Origin: Sphaerotilus mobilis
GTDB lineage: Bacteria > Pseudomonadota > Gammaproteobacteria > Burkholderiales > Burkholderiaceae_C
Assembly: GCF_004216565.1 (NCBI RefSeq)
Contig: NZ_SGWV01000011.1
Location: 248,001 to 312,000, forward strand
Direction: 5' to 3'
Length of the DNA: 64,000 bases
Shown here piece by piece: positions 54,421 through 63,559 of the stretch. Numbering within the stretch: position 1 is the first letter of the stretch; each line of letters starts with the position of its first letter. The notes beneath the pieces are model-generated. The model did no database searches and was not told the origin of the DNA. It saw only the letters and a program-made list of their open reading frames with translations. The translations under genes and the position numbers were made by a program.

Positions 54421-55606
54421 GCGTCAACGGCGGCGCGCCAGCCGCTTCCGGGCCTGCCTGCTGGCGCTGGCCTTCGGCGTGGGACACGTCGGTGCCAGCG
54501 CTTCGCCGCTGTTGCCGCAGGCCTTGTCGCTGTTGCACGCCGACGTGGCCGCCCGGGACGCCAGCGGCAACCCCCGCGAGGGCTGCCCGTCCCTGCCCGC
54601 CGCGCTCAGCGACGAGGCCTACGAGGCCTTGCTGGCCAGCACGCCCAGCCGTGGCGTGCTGCTGCGCATCACCCATCCGGATCAGCGCCTGGCGCCGGTC
54701 CCGGTGGCCACGGAGGTCGACGCCGACGCCGATGCGGAGGCTGGCGAGCCGCCTGTCGTCGATCCGGACGATGCCCCGATGCGCGAGTCCTACCTCTACG
54801 CCCTGCCGCCGATCGCGCTGCAGGCCTGGCTCGTGCCGGGTCCGGAGGTGCAGGCCGCGATGGCCTCGGTCGACCGGGTCGTGTTCGAACTGGACCTGGC
54901 CGATGCGGCGGTGTTCGACAGCATGGACGCGATGGCGCGCCGGCCGCTCGTGGCAGCGGACGGCAGCCGGACGGCCTTGCCGCGCCTGCCCGATGAGCTG
55001 GCGCTGCAACTGCAGCAGGCCCTGTCGGCAGCCTGCCTGGATCCGCCCACCGATTGGCGACCCGAGATCCGCGCGCTGGCCTTGCTGACGGGCCTGATGC
55101 GGCGTGACGGTCATGAGCCGGCGTATTCGATCGCTGGCTCGCTGGCCGATCTGGCCGTCGCCATGGGCAAGCCGACGGCCGGCCTGGAGACGCCCGAGCG
55201 CCAGCTCGCGCCGCTGCTGGGCGAAGGTCAGGATGACGTCGCCGAGCGTGTCCGCCTCGTGCTCGATGCCGCCACACGACCGGAGACCCTGGCCGCGCTG
55301 GCGCGTTTGCAGGAGGGCTACGACAGCGCCGTGCTGGGCGACCTGCGCCTGTTCGAACGGCGCTGCAACTGCCGCCAGACGGCCCTGGAGCAAAGGCTGT
55401 GGCGCGATCTTGAGGTCCGCAATGCCGCACTGGCCGAGCAGATCGCCGGCATCCACCAGCGCGGCAGCGCCGTGTTCGCCGCCATCGGCGCGCTGCAGCT
55501 GACCGGCAGCGGCGGCGTGATCGCGATGCTGGAGGCCCAGGGCTACCTGATCCAGTGGGCCTCCTATCCACGCCGCCCGCCCGAGCGTCGCGGCAGCGGT
55601 GGATGA
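54413..55606 (+). CDS. TraB/GumN-like exported protein with lost His motifs
   Basis: A 397-residue protein starting at a GTG inside the end of the FAH-like gene. A signal-like segment (ACLLALAFGVGHVGASA) is followed by a region alignable with TraB/GumN proteins: GVLLRITHPDQ, ESYLYALPPIAL, VDRVVFELDLADA and the C-terminal SAVFAAIGALQLTGSGGVIAMLEAQGYLIQ. In typical members the second block reads YLFGTxH and the last GALHLxG; both His are absent here. The protein also has an acidic insert (DADADAEAGEPPVVDPDD). It may be a catalytically dead relative of TIKI-type metalloproteases. Assignment rests on these aligned blocks. Confidence 0.7.
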   Translation: MLERQRRRASRFRACLLALAFGVGHVGASASPLLPQALSLLHADVAARDASGNPREGCPSLPAALSDEAYEALLASTPSRGVLLRITHPDQRLAPVPVATEVDADADAEAGEPPVVDPDDAPMRESYLYALPPIALQAWLVPGPEVQAAMASVDRVVFELDLADAAVFDSMDAMARRPLVAADGSRTALPRLPDELALQLQQALSAACLDPPTDWRPEIRALALLTGLMRRDGHEPAYSIAGSLADLAVAMGKPTAGLETPERQLAPLLGEGQDDVAERVRLVLDAATRPETLAALARLQEGYDSAVLGDLRLFERRCNCRQTALEQRLWRDLEVRNAALAEQIAGIHQRGSAVFAAIGALQLTGSGGVIAMLEAQGYLIQWASYPRRPPERRGSGG

Positions 55607-55693
55607 GGTCGACACAAGCGCGCGGGGCGCCGCTACGATGAATGCGCTCCGCCACGACGAAGGCGGCCACCCGAAGACATCGACGGAGACACC

Positions 55694-56590
55694 ATGACCG
55701 ACACCAGCGGCTACGCCCAGGCCTACCAGCAGGCCAGCGAGGCTTTCGGCAAGTTCGTGCCCGGCTTCGAGTTCCTGCAGGGACTCGTCAAGAACGCCGG
55801 CAAGTCCATGCCCTCGATGGGCCAGTGGATCGCGCCGACCCTCGATCCCGAGGAACTCGAACGCCGCATCGAGGAGCTCAAGACGGTCCAGTTCTGGCTC
55901 GAACAGAACGCCCGGATGATCGGCGCGACCGTGCAGGCACTGGAGGTCCAGCGCATGACGCTCGGAGCGCTCAAGGGCATGAACGTCTCGATGGGCGACC
56001 TCACCGAGGCGCTCAAGGTCAAGGTGCCGGACATCTTCACGGCGGCTGCAGAAGCCGCTGCGGCGCCCGCGCCTGCGCCCGCACCTGCGACGAAAACGGC
56101 CCGAAAAGCCGCTGCACCGATCGACGACGCCCACAGCGATGACGCTCCCCCGGCCGGCAGTGCCGGGGCGGATGACGCTTCGCCGGCAGTTGATCCGATG
56201 CAGTGGTGGGGCGCCTTGACCCAGCAGTTCACCGCTTTGGCCGGTCAGGCCATGCAGGCCACCAGCGAGGCCGCTCGCCAGGCCACCGAGGCGGCACGTC
56301 AGGCCTCGGAGGCAACCAGCGACGCCACCGCGCAAGCGGTGCAGGCCGCACAGGCAGCGGCCGAAGCGGCGGCCGAAGCGGCGGCCGAGGTCGCCAAGCC
56401 GATGGCTGACGCGGTGCGCCAGGCCACCGCGCCGGTGCCAGGCAAGACCACGTCCACAACGGCCCCCAAGGCCAGCGCCAAGGCGACCTCTTCCGCCGCG
56501 TCCAAGTCTGCCGTTAAGAAGGCGCCCGCGAAGAAGGCGGCGAAGGCCGCCGCTGCGCCCCGCAAGGCCACACGGCGGACCGCCGGTTGA
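55694..56590 (+). CDS. phaM: PhaM-like polyhydroxyalkanoate granule protein
   Basis: A 298-residue protein. Residues 1-110 hold the PhaM-type helical region: FEFLQGLVKN, WIAPTLDPEELERRIEELKTVQFWLEQNARMIGATVQALEVQRMTLGALKGM. A long Ala/Gln/Thr helix-prone middle (residues 190-245, AAxQA repeats) and a basic Lys/Ala-rich tail (KKAPAKKAAKAAAAPRKATRR) follow. In Ralstonia, PhaM activates the PHA synthase and ties granules to the nucleoid through such a tail. There is no other pha gene in the window. The alanine repeats make it longer than the characterised PhaM of about 260 residues. Confidence 0.85.
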   Translation: MTDTSGYAQAYQQASEAFGKFVPGFEFLQGLVKNAGKSMPSMGQWIAPTLDPEELERRIEELKTVQFWLEQNARMIGATVQALEVQRMTLGALKGMNVSMGDLTEALKVKVPDIFTAAAEAAAAPAPAPAPATKTARKAAAPIDDAHSDDAPPAGSAGADDASPAVDPMQWWGALTQQFTALAGQAMQATSEAARQATEAARQASEATSDATAQAVQAAQAAAEAAAEAAAEVAKPMADAVRQATAPVPGKTTSTTAPKASAKATSSAASKSAVKKAPAKKAAKAAAAPRKATRRTAG

Positions 56591-56618
56591 GGTCCGCCAT
56601 GCAGCCAGGCGTCCTGCC

Positions 56619-57866
56619 ATGAGCACCACGAAACCCTGCGTGGTACCGGCCTTCTGGCATGCCCATGCAACACATCCGGATCCGCACATGGCGCTGGCGC
56701 TGGCGGCCGCGCAGATCGACGCCCAGGCTGGCGCCGAACGCGGCCGGGCGACGCTCGGCTGGCTCTACTTCAGCGACCGTTACGCGCCCCATGCCGAAGG
56801 CCTGCTGGCCGAGCTGCGGCAACGCTGGCCGACGGTGGCCTGGGTCGGCACGGTCGGGGTGGCGATCTGCGCCAGCGGGGTCGAATACAGCGACGAGCCC
56901 GCGCTGGCGCTGATGCTGGCGGCGCTGCCACCGGGCAGCTTCACGCTCTACAGCGGCGAACACGGCCTGCCGTCTGGCGCGGGCGATGGCTCGGTCCACG
57001 CCGCGCTGGTCCATGCCGACGGCCACACGCCCGAGCTTGGCGAGCTGATCCATGAACTGGCCGGCCGGACGGCGAGCGGCTACCTGTTTGGCGGGCTGAC
57101 GTCCTCGCGCACCCGCGCCGTCCAGCTGTGCGCCCCGGCACCCGGCTCGTCCTGGGGCGGCGGCGTCTACGAAGGCGGTGTCTCTGGCGTCGCCTTCGGG
57201 CCGGAGCTCGGGCTGATCTCGCGCGTGACCCAGGGCTGCCAGCCGATCGGGCCCAGCCATCGCATCACAAAGGCCGAACAGAACATCGTGCTGATGCTGG
57301 ACGGCGAGCCGGCGCTGGACGTGCTGCTGCGCGAGCTGGGCATCACGCTGGACGAGCCGCGCCTGGCGCTGCCGGTCTTGCGCCAGACGCTGGCCGGCCT
57401 GAGCGACGCGGCCGATGAGAGCCTGTCGCGCGGCGGCCAGTTCGGTGCCGACACCCGCGTGCGCCACCTGATCGGGCTGGACCCGGGCCGGCTCGGCTTT
57501 GCGGTCGCCGACCGGGTCGAGGCCGGCATGCGGCTGGCCTTCTGCCAGCGCCATGTCGAGGCCGCCCGTCGCGACCTGGTGCGCATCTGCGCCGAGATCC
57601 GCGAGGAGCTCTGCCCGGACGACCCGGACACGCTGTCCGCACCGGCCGACCCGGCCGACCCGGCCGCTCACATCGCCGGGGCGATCTACGTCAGCTGCAA
57701 CGGCCGGGGCGGGGCGCACTTCGGCGCGCCGTCGGCCGAGCTGCAGCTGATCCGCCATGCCCTGGGCGACGTGCCGCTGGTCGGCTTCTTCGCCGGCGGC
57801 GAGATCGCCCGCCATCACCTCTACGGCTACACCGGCGTGCTGACCGTGTTCACGCGCACGCCGTGA
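56619..57866 (+). CDS. FIST domain sensory protein
   Basis: A 415-residue soluble protein with FIST_N (about 20-215) and FIST_C (about 225-390) domains, thought to bind small ligands such as amino acids. Marks are GWLYFSDRYAPHAEGLLAELRQRWP, WVGTVGVAICASGVEY, GLISRVTQGCQPIGPSHRITKAEQNIVLMLDGEPALDVL and GAIYVSCNGRGG, with the final VGFFAGGEIARHHLYGYTGVLTVF. It lacks any output domain. The stop overlaps the GTG start of a LysR-type gene (GTGA), so the two are translated together, which suggests joint function. Confidence 0.92.
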   Translation: MSTTKPCVVPAFWHAHATHPDPHMALALAAAQIDAQAGAERGRATLGWLYFSDRYAPHAEGLLAELRQRWPTVAWVGTVGVAICASGVEYSDEPALALMLAALPPGSFTLYSGEHGLPSGAGDGSVHAALVHADGHTPELGELIHELAGRTASGYLFGGLTSSRTRAVQLCAPAPGSSWGGGVYEGGVSGVAFGPELGLISRVTQGCQPIGPSHRITKAEQNIVLMLDGEPALDVLLRELGITLDEPRLALPVLRQTLAGLSDAADESLSRGGQFGADTRVRHLIGLDPGRLGFAVADRVEAGMRLAFCQRHVEAARRDLVRICAEIREELCPDDPDTLSAPADPADPAAHIAGAIYVSCNGRGGAHFGAPSAELQLIRHALGDVPLVGFFAGGEIARHHLYGYTGVLTVFTRTP

Positions 57867-58750
57867 TCCCGCCGATCCACTGCCTGCTGGCCTTCGAGAC
57901 GCTGGCCCGGCTGCGCAGCGTGACCGCCGCTGGCGAGGCGCTGCACATCACCCCGAGTGCGGTCAGCCACCGCATCCGCCAGCTCGAAGGCCTGTTGGGC
58001 CGCCAGCTGTTCCGGCGTGACTTCAGCCTGACCGCAGAAGGCCAGGCCGCGCTGGTTCCCGTGCGCGAAGGCCTGCGCGCGCTGCAGCAGCTCGCCCCAC
58101 TGCCGGCGGCGGCACCGTCGCCGACGCGGCTGCGGCTGGCGGTCACGCCGACCTTCTCGCGCCAGGTGCTGATGCCGCGCCTGCCGATGTTCCGCCACGC
58201 CTACCCGGACATCGAGCTGATCCTGCAGGTCGCCATCCCGCTGGCCGACGTCACCGCCGAGCAGGCCGACCTCGAGATCCGCTACGGCCCCGGCGGCTAT
58301 GCCGGCGTCGAGCAGGTCTGCCTGATGGGCGACGCGGTCACCCCCGTCTGCAGCCCCGACTACCTGCATGAGCACGGCCCTTTCGACGGCTTCGAGCGGG
58401 CGGCGGACATCGACCGGGCGCGGCTGATCCGCAGCCCGCTGGAGCCCTGGTCGACCTGGTTCCGCGCCGTCGGCCTCGACCGGGCCGAGCCGGTGGTGGG
58501 CGCGCAGTTCAACGACGTCGGCCTGGTGCTGGACGCGGCCGCCGCCGGGTTCGGCGTCGCGCTGCTGCGGCTGCAACTGGGCGCGGCGTGGCTGGACAGC
58601 GGCCGGCTGGTCCGCCTGTCGCCGCGCAGCGTGGCCTCGCCCAACGGCCACCACCTGTGCTGGGCACCGGGGGCGCTGGCACGCTGGGAATGTGCGGCCT
58701 TCGTCGACTGGCTGACGGCCAGCCTGGACACCGGCCCGGCCGGCGCCTGA
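57863..58750 (+). CDS. LysR family transcriptional regulator (GcvA-like)
   Basis: A 295-residue LysR-type regulator. The HTH is at residues 4-62 (LLAFETLARLRSVTAAGEALHITPSAVSHRIRQLEGLLGRQLFRR), and the substrate-binding domain runs from about 90 (RLRLAVTPTFSRQVLMPRLPMF) to the end, with ADLEIRYGPGGYAG as in GcvA relatives. It starts with GTG overlapping the FIST gene stop and lies 145 bases upstream of glcD on the same strand, so glycolate genes are one possible target. LysR proteins usually regulate a divergent gene; here none is divergent. Confidence 0.93.
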   Translation: MIPPIHCLLAFETLARLRSVTAAGEALHITPSAVSHRIRQLEGLLGRQLFRRDFSLTAEGQAALVPVREGLRALQQLAPLPAAAPSPTRLRLAVTPTFSRQVLMPRLPMFRHAYPDIELILQVAIPLADVTAEQADLEIRYGPGGYAGVEQVCLMGDAVTPVCSPDYLHEHGPFDGFERAADIDRARLIRSPLEPWSTWFRAVGLDRAEPVVGAQFNDVGLVLDAAAAGFGVALLRLQLGAAWLDSGRLVRLSPRSVASPNGHHLCWAPGALARWECAAFVDWLTASLDTGPAGA

Positions 58751-58895
58751 AACCTTTTCACGCCAGCCCGCAGCAGCTTTCACGCCGCCCGGCCGACGCC
58801 CGCCTACCCTGCGACCAGCGGGCCGGTTTACAGTGGCGGCCCGACCCTGCAGGCCCCCTGGCCTGTGCCTGCCTTCGAGTGGAGTGCCTGCACCG

Positions 58896-60434
58896 ATGAA
58901 CGCCCCCCTGTCGCGAGACGCGGCCAACGAATTCGCGCCGACCGAGGTTCTGCTGCAGCCCGACGCCGCCGCCCGTGCGCGTCGCCAGACCGAGGTCGTC
59001 AACGCGCTCGCACCGCTGCTGCCCAGCCATGCGTTGCTGTGGACGTCCGAGGACACCGTGCCCTACGAGTGCGACGGCCTGACCGCCTACCGCGAGCGCC
59101 CGCTGGTTGTCGCGCTGCCCGAAACCGAGGCCCAGGTCGCCGCCGTGCTCAAGGCCTGTCACCGACTCAATGTGCCGGTGGTCGCTCGCGGCGCCGGCAC
59201 CGGCCTGTCCGGCGGGGCGATGCCCAATGCGCTCGGCGTGACGCTGTCGCTGGCCAAGTTCAACCGCATCGTCTCGATGGACAAGCGCAGCCGCACGGCG
59301 GTCGTGCAATGCGGCGTTCGCAACCTCGCCATCAGCGAAGCCGCTGCGCCCCTCGGCCTCTACTACGCGCCCGATCCGTCCAGCCAGATCGCCTGCACCA
59401 TCGGCGGCAACGTGGCCGAGAACTCCGGTGGCGTGCACTGCCTGAAATACGGCCTGACGCTGCACAACGTGCTGCAGGTGCGCGGCTACACCATCGAGGG
59501 CGAGCCCGTCACCTTCGGCAGCCTGGCGCTGGACGCCCCTGGGCTGGACCTGCTGAGCATCGTCGTCGGCAGCGAAGGCATGCTGGCCGTCACCACCGAG
59601 GTGACCGTCAAGCTGGTGCCCAAGCCGCGCCTGGCGCGCTGCATCATGGCCAGCTTTCCGACGGTGCAGACGGCCGGCGAGGCGGTCGCGCAGATCATCG
59701 CCAACGGCATCATCCCGGCCGGTCTGGAGATGATGGACAAGCCCATGACCGCAGCGGTCGAGGACTTCGTGCACGCCGGCTACGACCTCGATGCCGCCGC
59801 CATCTTGCTGTGCGAGAGCGACGGCACGCCCGAGGAGGTCGAGGAAGAGATCGGCCGCATGCAGGCCGTGCTGTCGTCCTGTGGCGCGACCCGGCTGGAG
59901 GTCAGCCGTGACGAGGCCCAGCGCCTGCGCTTCTGGAGCGGCCGCAAGAACGCCTTCCCGGCGTCTGGCCGCATCAGCCCGGACTACATGTGCATGGACT
60001 CGACCATCCCGCGCAAGAAGCTGGCCGAGATCCTGCTGGCCATCGCCGAGATGGAGAAGCAGTACCAACTCGGCTGCTGCAACGTCTTTCATGCCGGTGA
60101 TGGCAACCTGCACCCGCTGATCCTGTTCGATGCCAACGACCCGGACCAGCTGCACCGGGCCGAGCAGTTCGGCGCCGACATCCTCGAGACCAGCGTGATG
60201 CTGGGCGGCACCGTCACCGGCGAACACGGCGTTGGCGTCGAGAAGCTCAACTCGATGTGCGTGCAGTTCACGCCCGAGGAACGCGAGCAGATGTTCGCCG
60301 TCAAGCGGGCCTTTGACGCGCGCGGGCTGCTCAACCCCGGCAAGGTCATCCCGACGCTGCACCGCTGTGCCGAATACGGCCGCATGCACGTCAAGAAGGG
60401 CCTGCTGCCCTTCGCCGAGCTGCCGCGGTTCTGA
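58896..60434 (+). CDS. glcD: glycolate oxidase subunit GlcD (FAD-linked)
   Basis: A 512-residue FAD-binding oxidase. The PCMH FAD domain (RPLVVALPETEAQVAAVLKACHRLNVPVVARGAGTGLSGGAMP; SSQIACTIGGNVAENSGGVHCLKYG) is followed by the FAD-oxidase C domain with GLEMMD, FHAGDGNLHPLI and GGTVTGEHGVGVEK. It forms the catalytic subunit that oxidises glycolate or D-lactate, passing electrons to GlcF. GGAG precedes the ATG by 11 bases. glcE and glcF follow at 69 and 29 bases. Confidence 0.96.
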   Translation: MNAPLSRDAANEFAPTEVLLQPDAAARARRQTEVVNALAPLLPSHALLWTSEDTVPYECDGLTAYRERPLVVALPETEAQVAAVLKACHRLNVPVVARGAGTGLSGGAMPNALGVTLSLAKFNRIVSMDKRSRTAVVQCGVRNLAISEAAAPLGLYYAPDPSSQIACTIGGNVAENSGGVHCLKYGLTLHNVLQVRGYTIEGEPVTFGSLALDAPGLDLLSIVVGSEGMLAVTTEVTVKLVPKPRLARCIMASFPTVQTAGEAVAQIIANGIIPAGLEMMDKPMTAAVEDFVHAGYDLDAAAILLCESDGTPEEVEEEIGRMQAVLSSCGATRLEVSRDEAQRLRFWSGRKNAFPASGRISPDYMCMDSTIPRKKLAEILLAIAEMEKQYQLGCCNVFHAGDGNLHPLILFDANDPDQLHRAEQFGADILETSVMLGGTVTGEHGVGVEKLNSMCVQFTPEEREQMFAVKRAFDARGLLNPGKVIPTLHRCAEYGRMHVKKGLLPFAELPRF

Positions 60435-60503
60435 CGCTTCCGCCGTGAAGCCGTCCCCGCTGCAGCGTGTCCCCCTTCAACCGATTCCGGTCCACACATC
60501 ACG

Positions 60504-61637
60504 ATGAGCAAGGCATTGAACAGCCTGGTCGAGCGCGTGCGCGCCGCCCGGTCCGACGGCCGCACGCTGGCCATCCAGGGCGCTGGCAGCAAGGCCTTTT
60601 ACGGCGAGGCCGTGCACGGCGACCGGCTCGACACGCGCGAGCTGTCGGGCATCAGCAGCTACGAGCCCAGCGAGCTGGTGCTGACCGCGCGTGCCGGCAC
60701 GCCGCTGGCTGACGTCGAAGCTGCGCTGGCCGAACGGGGCCAGTGCCTGCCTTTCGAGCCCCCTCGCTTCCCCGATCCGGACCGGCCCGGCCAGCGCGGC
60801 GGCACGGTCGGCGGCATGGTCGCCAGCGGCTTGGCCGGGCCGAGCCGGGCCAGCGTGGGCGGCGTGCGCGACTACGTGCTGGGTGCGACGCTGCTCAATG
60901 GCCGGGCCGAGGTCCTGAGCTTCGGTGGCCAGGTCATGAAGAACGTCGCCGGCTACGACGTCTCGCGCCTGCTGGCCGGCTCGATGGGCATGCTGGGCGT
61001 GATCTGCGAGGTTTCGCTCAAGGTCCTGCCCGTGGCGCCCGCCAGCGCCACTTTGCGTTTCGAGTGCAGCGAGGCCGACGCCATCGAGCGCCTTCAGGCC
61101 TGGGGCGGCCAGCCGCTGCCGCTGCAGGCGAGCGCGTGGTGGCAGGGCGCGCTGGTGCTGCGGCTGGGTGGGGCCAAGGCAGCGGTCGACGCGGCCGTGG
61201 CGGCCTTCCAGGCACAGGGCGGCGATGTCATCGAGGCCACGCTGGCGCAACGCTTCTGGGGTGGCCTGCGTGACCAGACCGACGAGTTCTTCGACCAGGC
61301 CCGCCGCAGCCTGCTGGACGGTGCGGCCGGACTCTGGCGCATCAGCCTGCCGGCCGGTGCCGCACCGCTGGCCTTGCAAGGCGAGCAGCTGATCGAGTGG
61401 CATGGCGCGCAGCGCTGGTGGGTCAGCCGCGAGCCGGCCGCGCACATCCGCGCCATCGCGGCCCGCGCCGGAGGCCATGCCACGCTCTACCGGGCCCGCG
61501 ACAAGGCTGCGCTGCTGGCCGGTGCCAGCGTGTTCGAGCCGCTGCAGGCACCGCTGGACCGCATCCATCGGGAACTCAAGACCAGCTTCGACCCCGACCG
61601 CGTGTTCAACCCCGGGCGCCTCTACCCGGACCTCTGA
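60504..61637 (+). CDS. glcE: glycolate oxidase subunit GlcE
   Basis: A 377-residue second FAD-binding subunit of glycolate oxidase, with the PCMH fold: LAIQGAGSKAFYGE, ELVLTARAGTPLADVEAALAERGQCLPFEPPRF, GGTVGGMVASGLAGPSRASVGGVRDYVLG and KNVAGYDVSRLLAGSMGMLGVI. The C-terminal end FDPDRVFNPGRLYPDL is the family close. It lies between glcD and glcF and completes the GlcDEF complex. Confidence 0.96.
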   Translation: MSKALNSLVERVRAARSDGRTLAIQGAGSKAFYGEAVHGDRLDTRELSGISSYEPSELVLTARAGTPLADVEAALAERGQCLPFEPPRFPDPDRPGQRGGTVGGMVASGLAGPSRASVGGVRDYVLGATLLNGRAEVLSFGGQVMKNVAGYDVSRLLAGSMGMLGVICEVSLKVLPVAPASATLRFECSEADAIERLQAWGGQPLPLQASAWWQGALVLRLGGAKAAVDAAVAAFQAQGGDVIEATLAQRFWGGLRDQTDEFFDQARRSLLDGAAGLWRISLPAGAAPLALQGEQLIEWHGAQRWWVSREPAAHIRAIAARAGGHATLYRARDKAALLAGASVFEPLQAPLDRIHRELKTSFDPDRVFNPGRLYPDL

Positions 61638-61666
61638 ACCCGACCTCCGAACCGCTTCCCGATCCC

Positions 61667-62941
61667 ATGCAAACCCATCTCGCCCCCGAATACGCCGGCA
61701 CGCCCGAAGGCGAGGCCGCGCAGGCCATCCTGCGCAAATGCGTGCACTGCGGCTTCTGCACCGCCACCTGCCCGACCTACCAGCTGCTGGGCGACGAGCT
61801 GGATGGGCCGCGTGGCCGCATCTACCTGATCAAGCAGGTGCTTGAAGGCGAGACGCCGACCCGCAAGACCCAGCAGCACCTGGACCGCTGCCTGACCTGC
61901 CGCAACTGCGAGACCACCTGCCCATCAGGCGTGCAGTACGGCCAGCTGGTCGAGATCGGCCGCGCGGTGGTCGAGGCCAAGGTCGAACGACCGGCCGCCG
62001 AGCGCCTGGTGCGCAGCGCCTTGCGCGAGGGCATGACCTCGGCCCTGTTCGCGCCGGCCCTCAAGCTCGGCCAGATGGTCAGGCCGCTGCTGCCGCCGTC
62101 GCTGCGCAACAAGGTGCCGCCCAAGCCGTCGGACGACCAGCAGGCCCGCGCCCACCGCTGGCCGACCCGCAGCCATCCGCGCCGTGTGCTGATGCTGATG
62201 GGCTGCGTGCAGCCGGCGCTGGCGCCCAACATCAACGCGGCGACTGCGCGTGTGCTCGATGCCTGCGGCATCCAGACCCTGGTGTCCGACGAGGCCGGCT
62301 GCTGCGGCGCGATCCGCGCCCACCTGAACGACCACGACGGCGCGCTGGTCGACATGCGCCGCAACATCGACGCCTGGTGGCCGCTGGTCGAGGGCATTGG
62401 CGACAACCAGCCGGTCGAGGCCATCGTCTTCAACGCGTCCGGCTGCGGCGTCACCGTCAAGGAATACGGCCACGCGCTGCGCCACGACCCGGCCTATGCC
62501 GACAAGGCCGCGCGCATCAGCGCGGTGGCGCGCGACCTGTCGGAGCTGCTGGTCGACCTGCTGCCGGCACTGAAGTCGCGCCTGGGCCTGCGCCCGGCCG
62601 GCTCGCCCAGCCGCGGCAAGCTGGCCTACCACCCGCCGTGCACGCTGCAGCACGGTCAGAAGCTGCGCGGCGGCGTCGAGACGGCCTTCACCGAACTGGG
62701 CTATGAGGTCCACCTCGCCACCCAGGACCCGCACCTGTGCTGCGGCTCGGCCGGCACCTACTCGGTGCTGCAGCCGGAGATCGCCTACCAGCTGCGCGAC
62801 CGCAAGGTCGGCACGCTCGATGCGCACCGGCCGCAGGCCATCATCAGCGCCAACGTGGGCTGCATCCAGCACCTGCAGACCGGCACCGACACGCCGGTGC
62901 GCCACTGGGTCGAGGTGCTGGACGAGGCGCTCGAGCGCTGA
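61667..62941 (+). CDS. glcF: glycolate oxidase iron-sulfur subunit GlcF
   Basis: A 424-residue ferredoxin-like electron-transfer subunit. Two 4Fe-4S motifs occur near the N-terminus (CVHCGFCTATCPTYQ and CLTCRNCETTCPSG), then CCG-type domains with DEAGCCGAIRAHL, FNASGCGVTVKEYG, HPPCTLQHGQKL and LCCGSAGTYSVLQPEIA, which may bind further cofactors. It takes electrons from GlcD/GlcE to the quinone pool. It is the last gene of the glc unit and converges with the gene at 62957-63559. Confidence 0.96.
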   Translation: MQTHLAPEYAGTPEGEAAQAILRKCVHCGFCTATCPTYQLLGDELDGPRGRIYLIKQVLEGETPTRKTQQHLDRCLTCRNCETTCPSGVQYGQLVEIGRAVVEAKVERPAAERLVRSALREGMTSALFAPALKLGQMVRPLLPPSLRNKVPPKPSDDQQARAHRWPTRSHPRRVLMLMGCVQPALAPNINAATARVLDACGIQTLVSDEAGCCGAIRAHLNDHDGALVDMRRNIDAWWPLVEGIGDNQPVEAIVFNASGCGVTVKEYGHALRHDPAYADKAARISAVARDLSELLVDLLPALKSRLGLRPAGSPSRGKLAYHPPCTLQHGQKLRGGVETAFTELGYEVHLATQDPHLCCGSAGTYSVLQPEIAYQLRDRKVGTLDAHRPQAIISANVGCIQHLQTGTDTPVRHWVEVLDEALER

Positions 62942-62956
62942 GCCGGTCGCCCGGGC

Positions 62957-63559
62957 TCACTCGATCACGAGCCGATCCAGCCAGCGCACGCCCGGCGCGA
63001 TGTCGTCGCGCAGCGCCGGCCGGTACGGTGGCTCGCCGGGCCGATCCGGCGGTGCGCTGATGCGGTTGAGGTCGACGGCCTGAGGCTTGCCGACCAGCCG
63101 GTCGCCATCGACCTCGAAGCGGTAGTACAGCCCGTTCCACAACTTGGCCCCGAACTCGCGCGGCTGCTTGTAGAGGAACAGCAGGCTGTGCTCCAGCCAC
63201 CGCCAGTCGCCCGGCTTGACGCTGGCTGGCTGGGCATAGGGGTAGGGCACATGGCAGGCCAGCTCGACCGCGCCGCCGATGCACTTGAACTCCTTCATCG
63301 ACAGGAAATGGTCGGTGAAGACGGCAGGTTCCAGTGTCAGCGTGAAGCGCGCACTGCCGTCGCCTTGCGGCTCGAAGCGGACCCGGCCGAGCACGACCGG
63401 CTCGCCTTCGCCAGCGCGCGGATGAGCCGTCAGCGTGCGCTCACCTTGCGGTTCGAAAGCGGCATGCGCAGGGGCCAACGCGGCCAGCCCGGTGAGGCCC
63501 AGGGTGGCCAGCGCGGCCCGTGCGCCCCTTGCGCCGGGTCGCCTTGCTGGCGTGATCAG
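62957..63559 (-). CDS. secreted protein of unknown function, probable non-canonical start
   Basis: A protein of about 200 residues that I cannot assign. The mature part (AFEPQGERTLTAHPRAGEGEPVVLGRVRF and on) contains a LACHVPYPYAQPASVKPGDWRWLEHSLLFLYKQPREFGAKLWNGLYYRF block typical of conserved hypothetical exported proteins. In frame upstream of the first conventional start (a TTG at 63478) there is a complete signal peptide: basic ARRPGARGARAAL, hydrophobic ATLGLTGLAALAP, cleavage at AHA. No ATG, GTG or TTG opens that segment. A CTG at 63559 overlaps the preceding gene's TGA as CTGA and is the best candidate start. The four-base overlap implies translational coupling to the YegP-type gene. 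Confidence 0.65.
   Translation of the reverse strand: MITPARRPGARGARAALATLGLTGLAALAPAHAAFEPQGERTLTAHPRAGEGEPVVLGRVRFEPQGDGSARFTLTLEPAVFTDHFLSMKEFKCIGGAVELACHVPYPYAQPASVKPGDWRWLEHSLLFLYKQPREFGAKLWNGLYYRFEVDGDRLVGKPQAVDLNRISAPPDRPGEPPYRPALRDDIAPGVRWLDRLVIE

Noticed and set aside
54413-55606. The FAH-like and TraB-like genes as frameshifted pseudogenes
   Set aside because: Both frames are open over their full length with normal codon pattern and overlap typical of an operon; only specific residues are changed.
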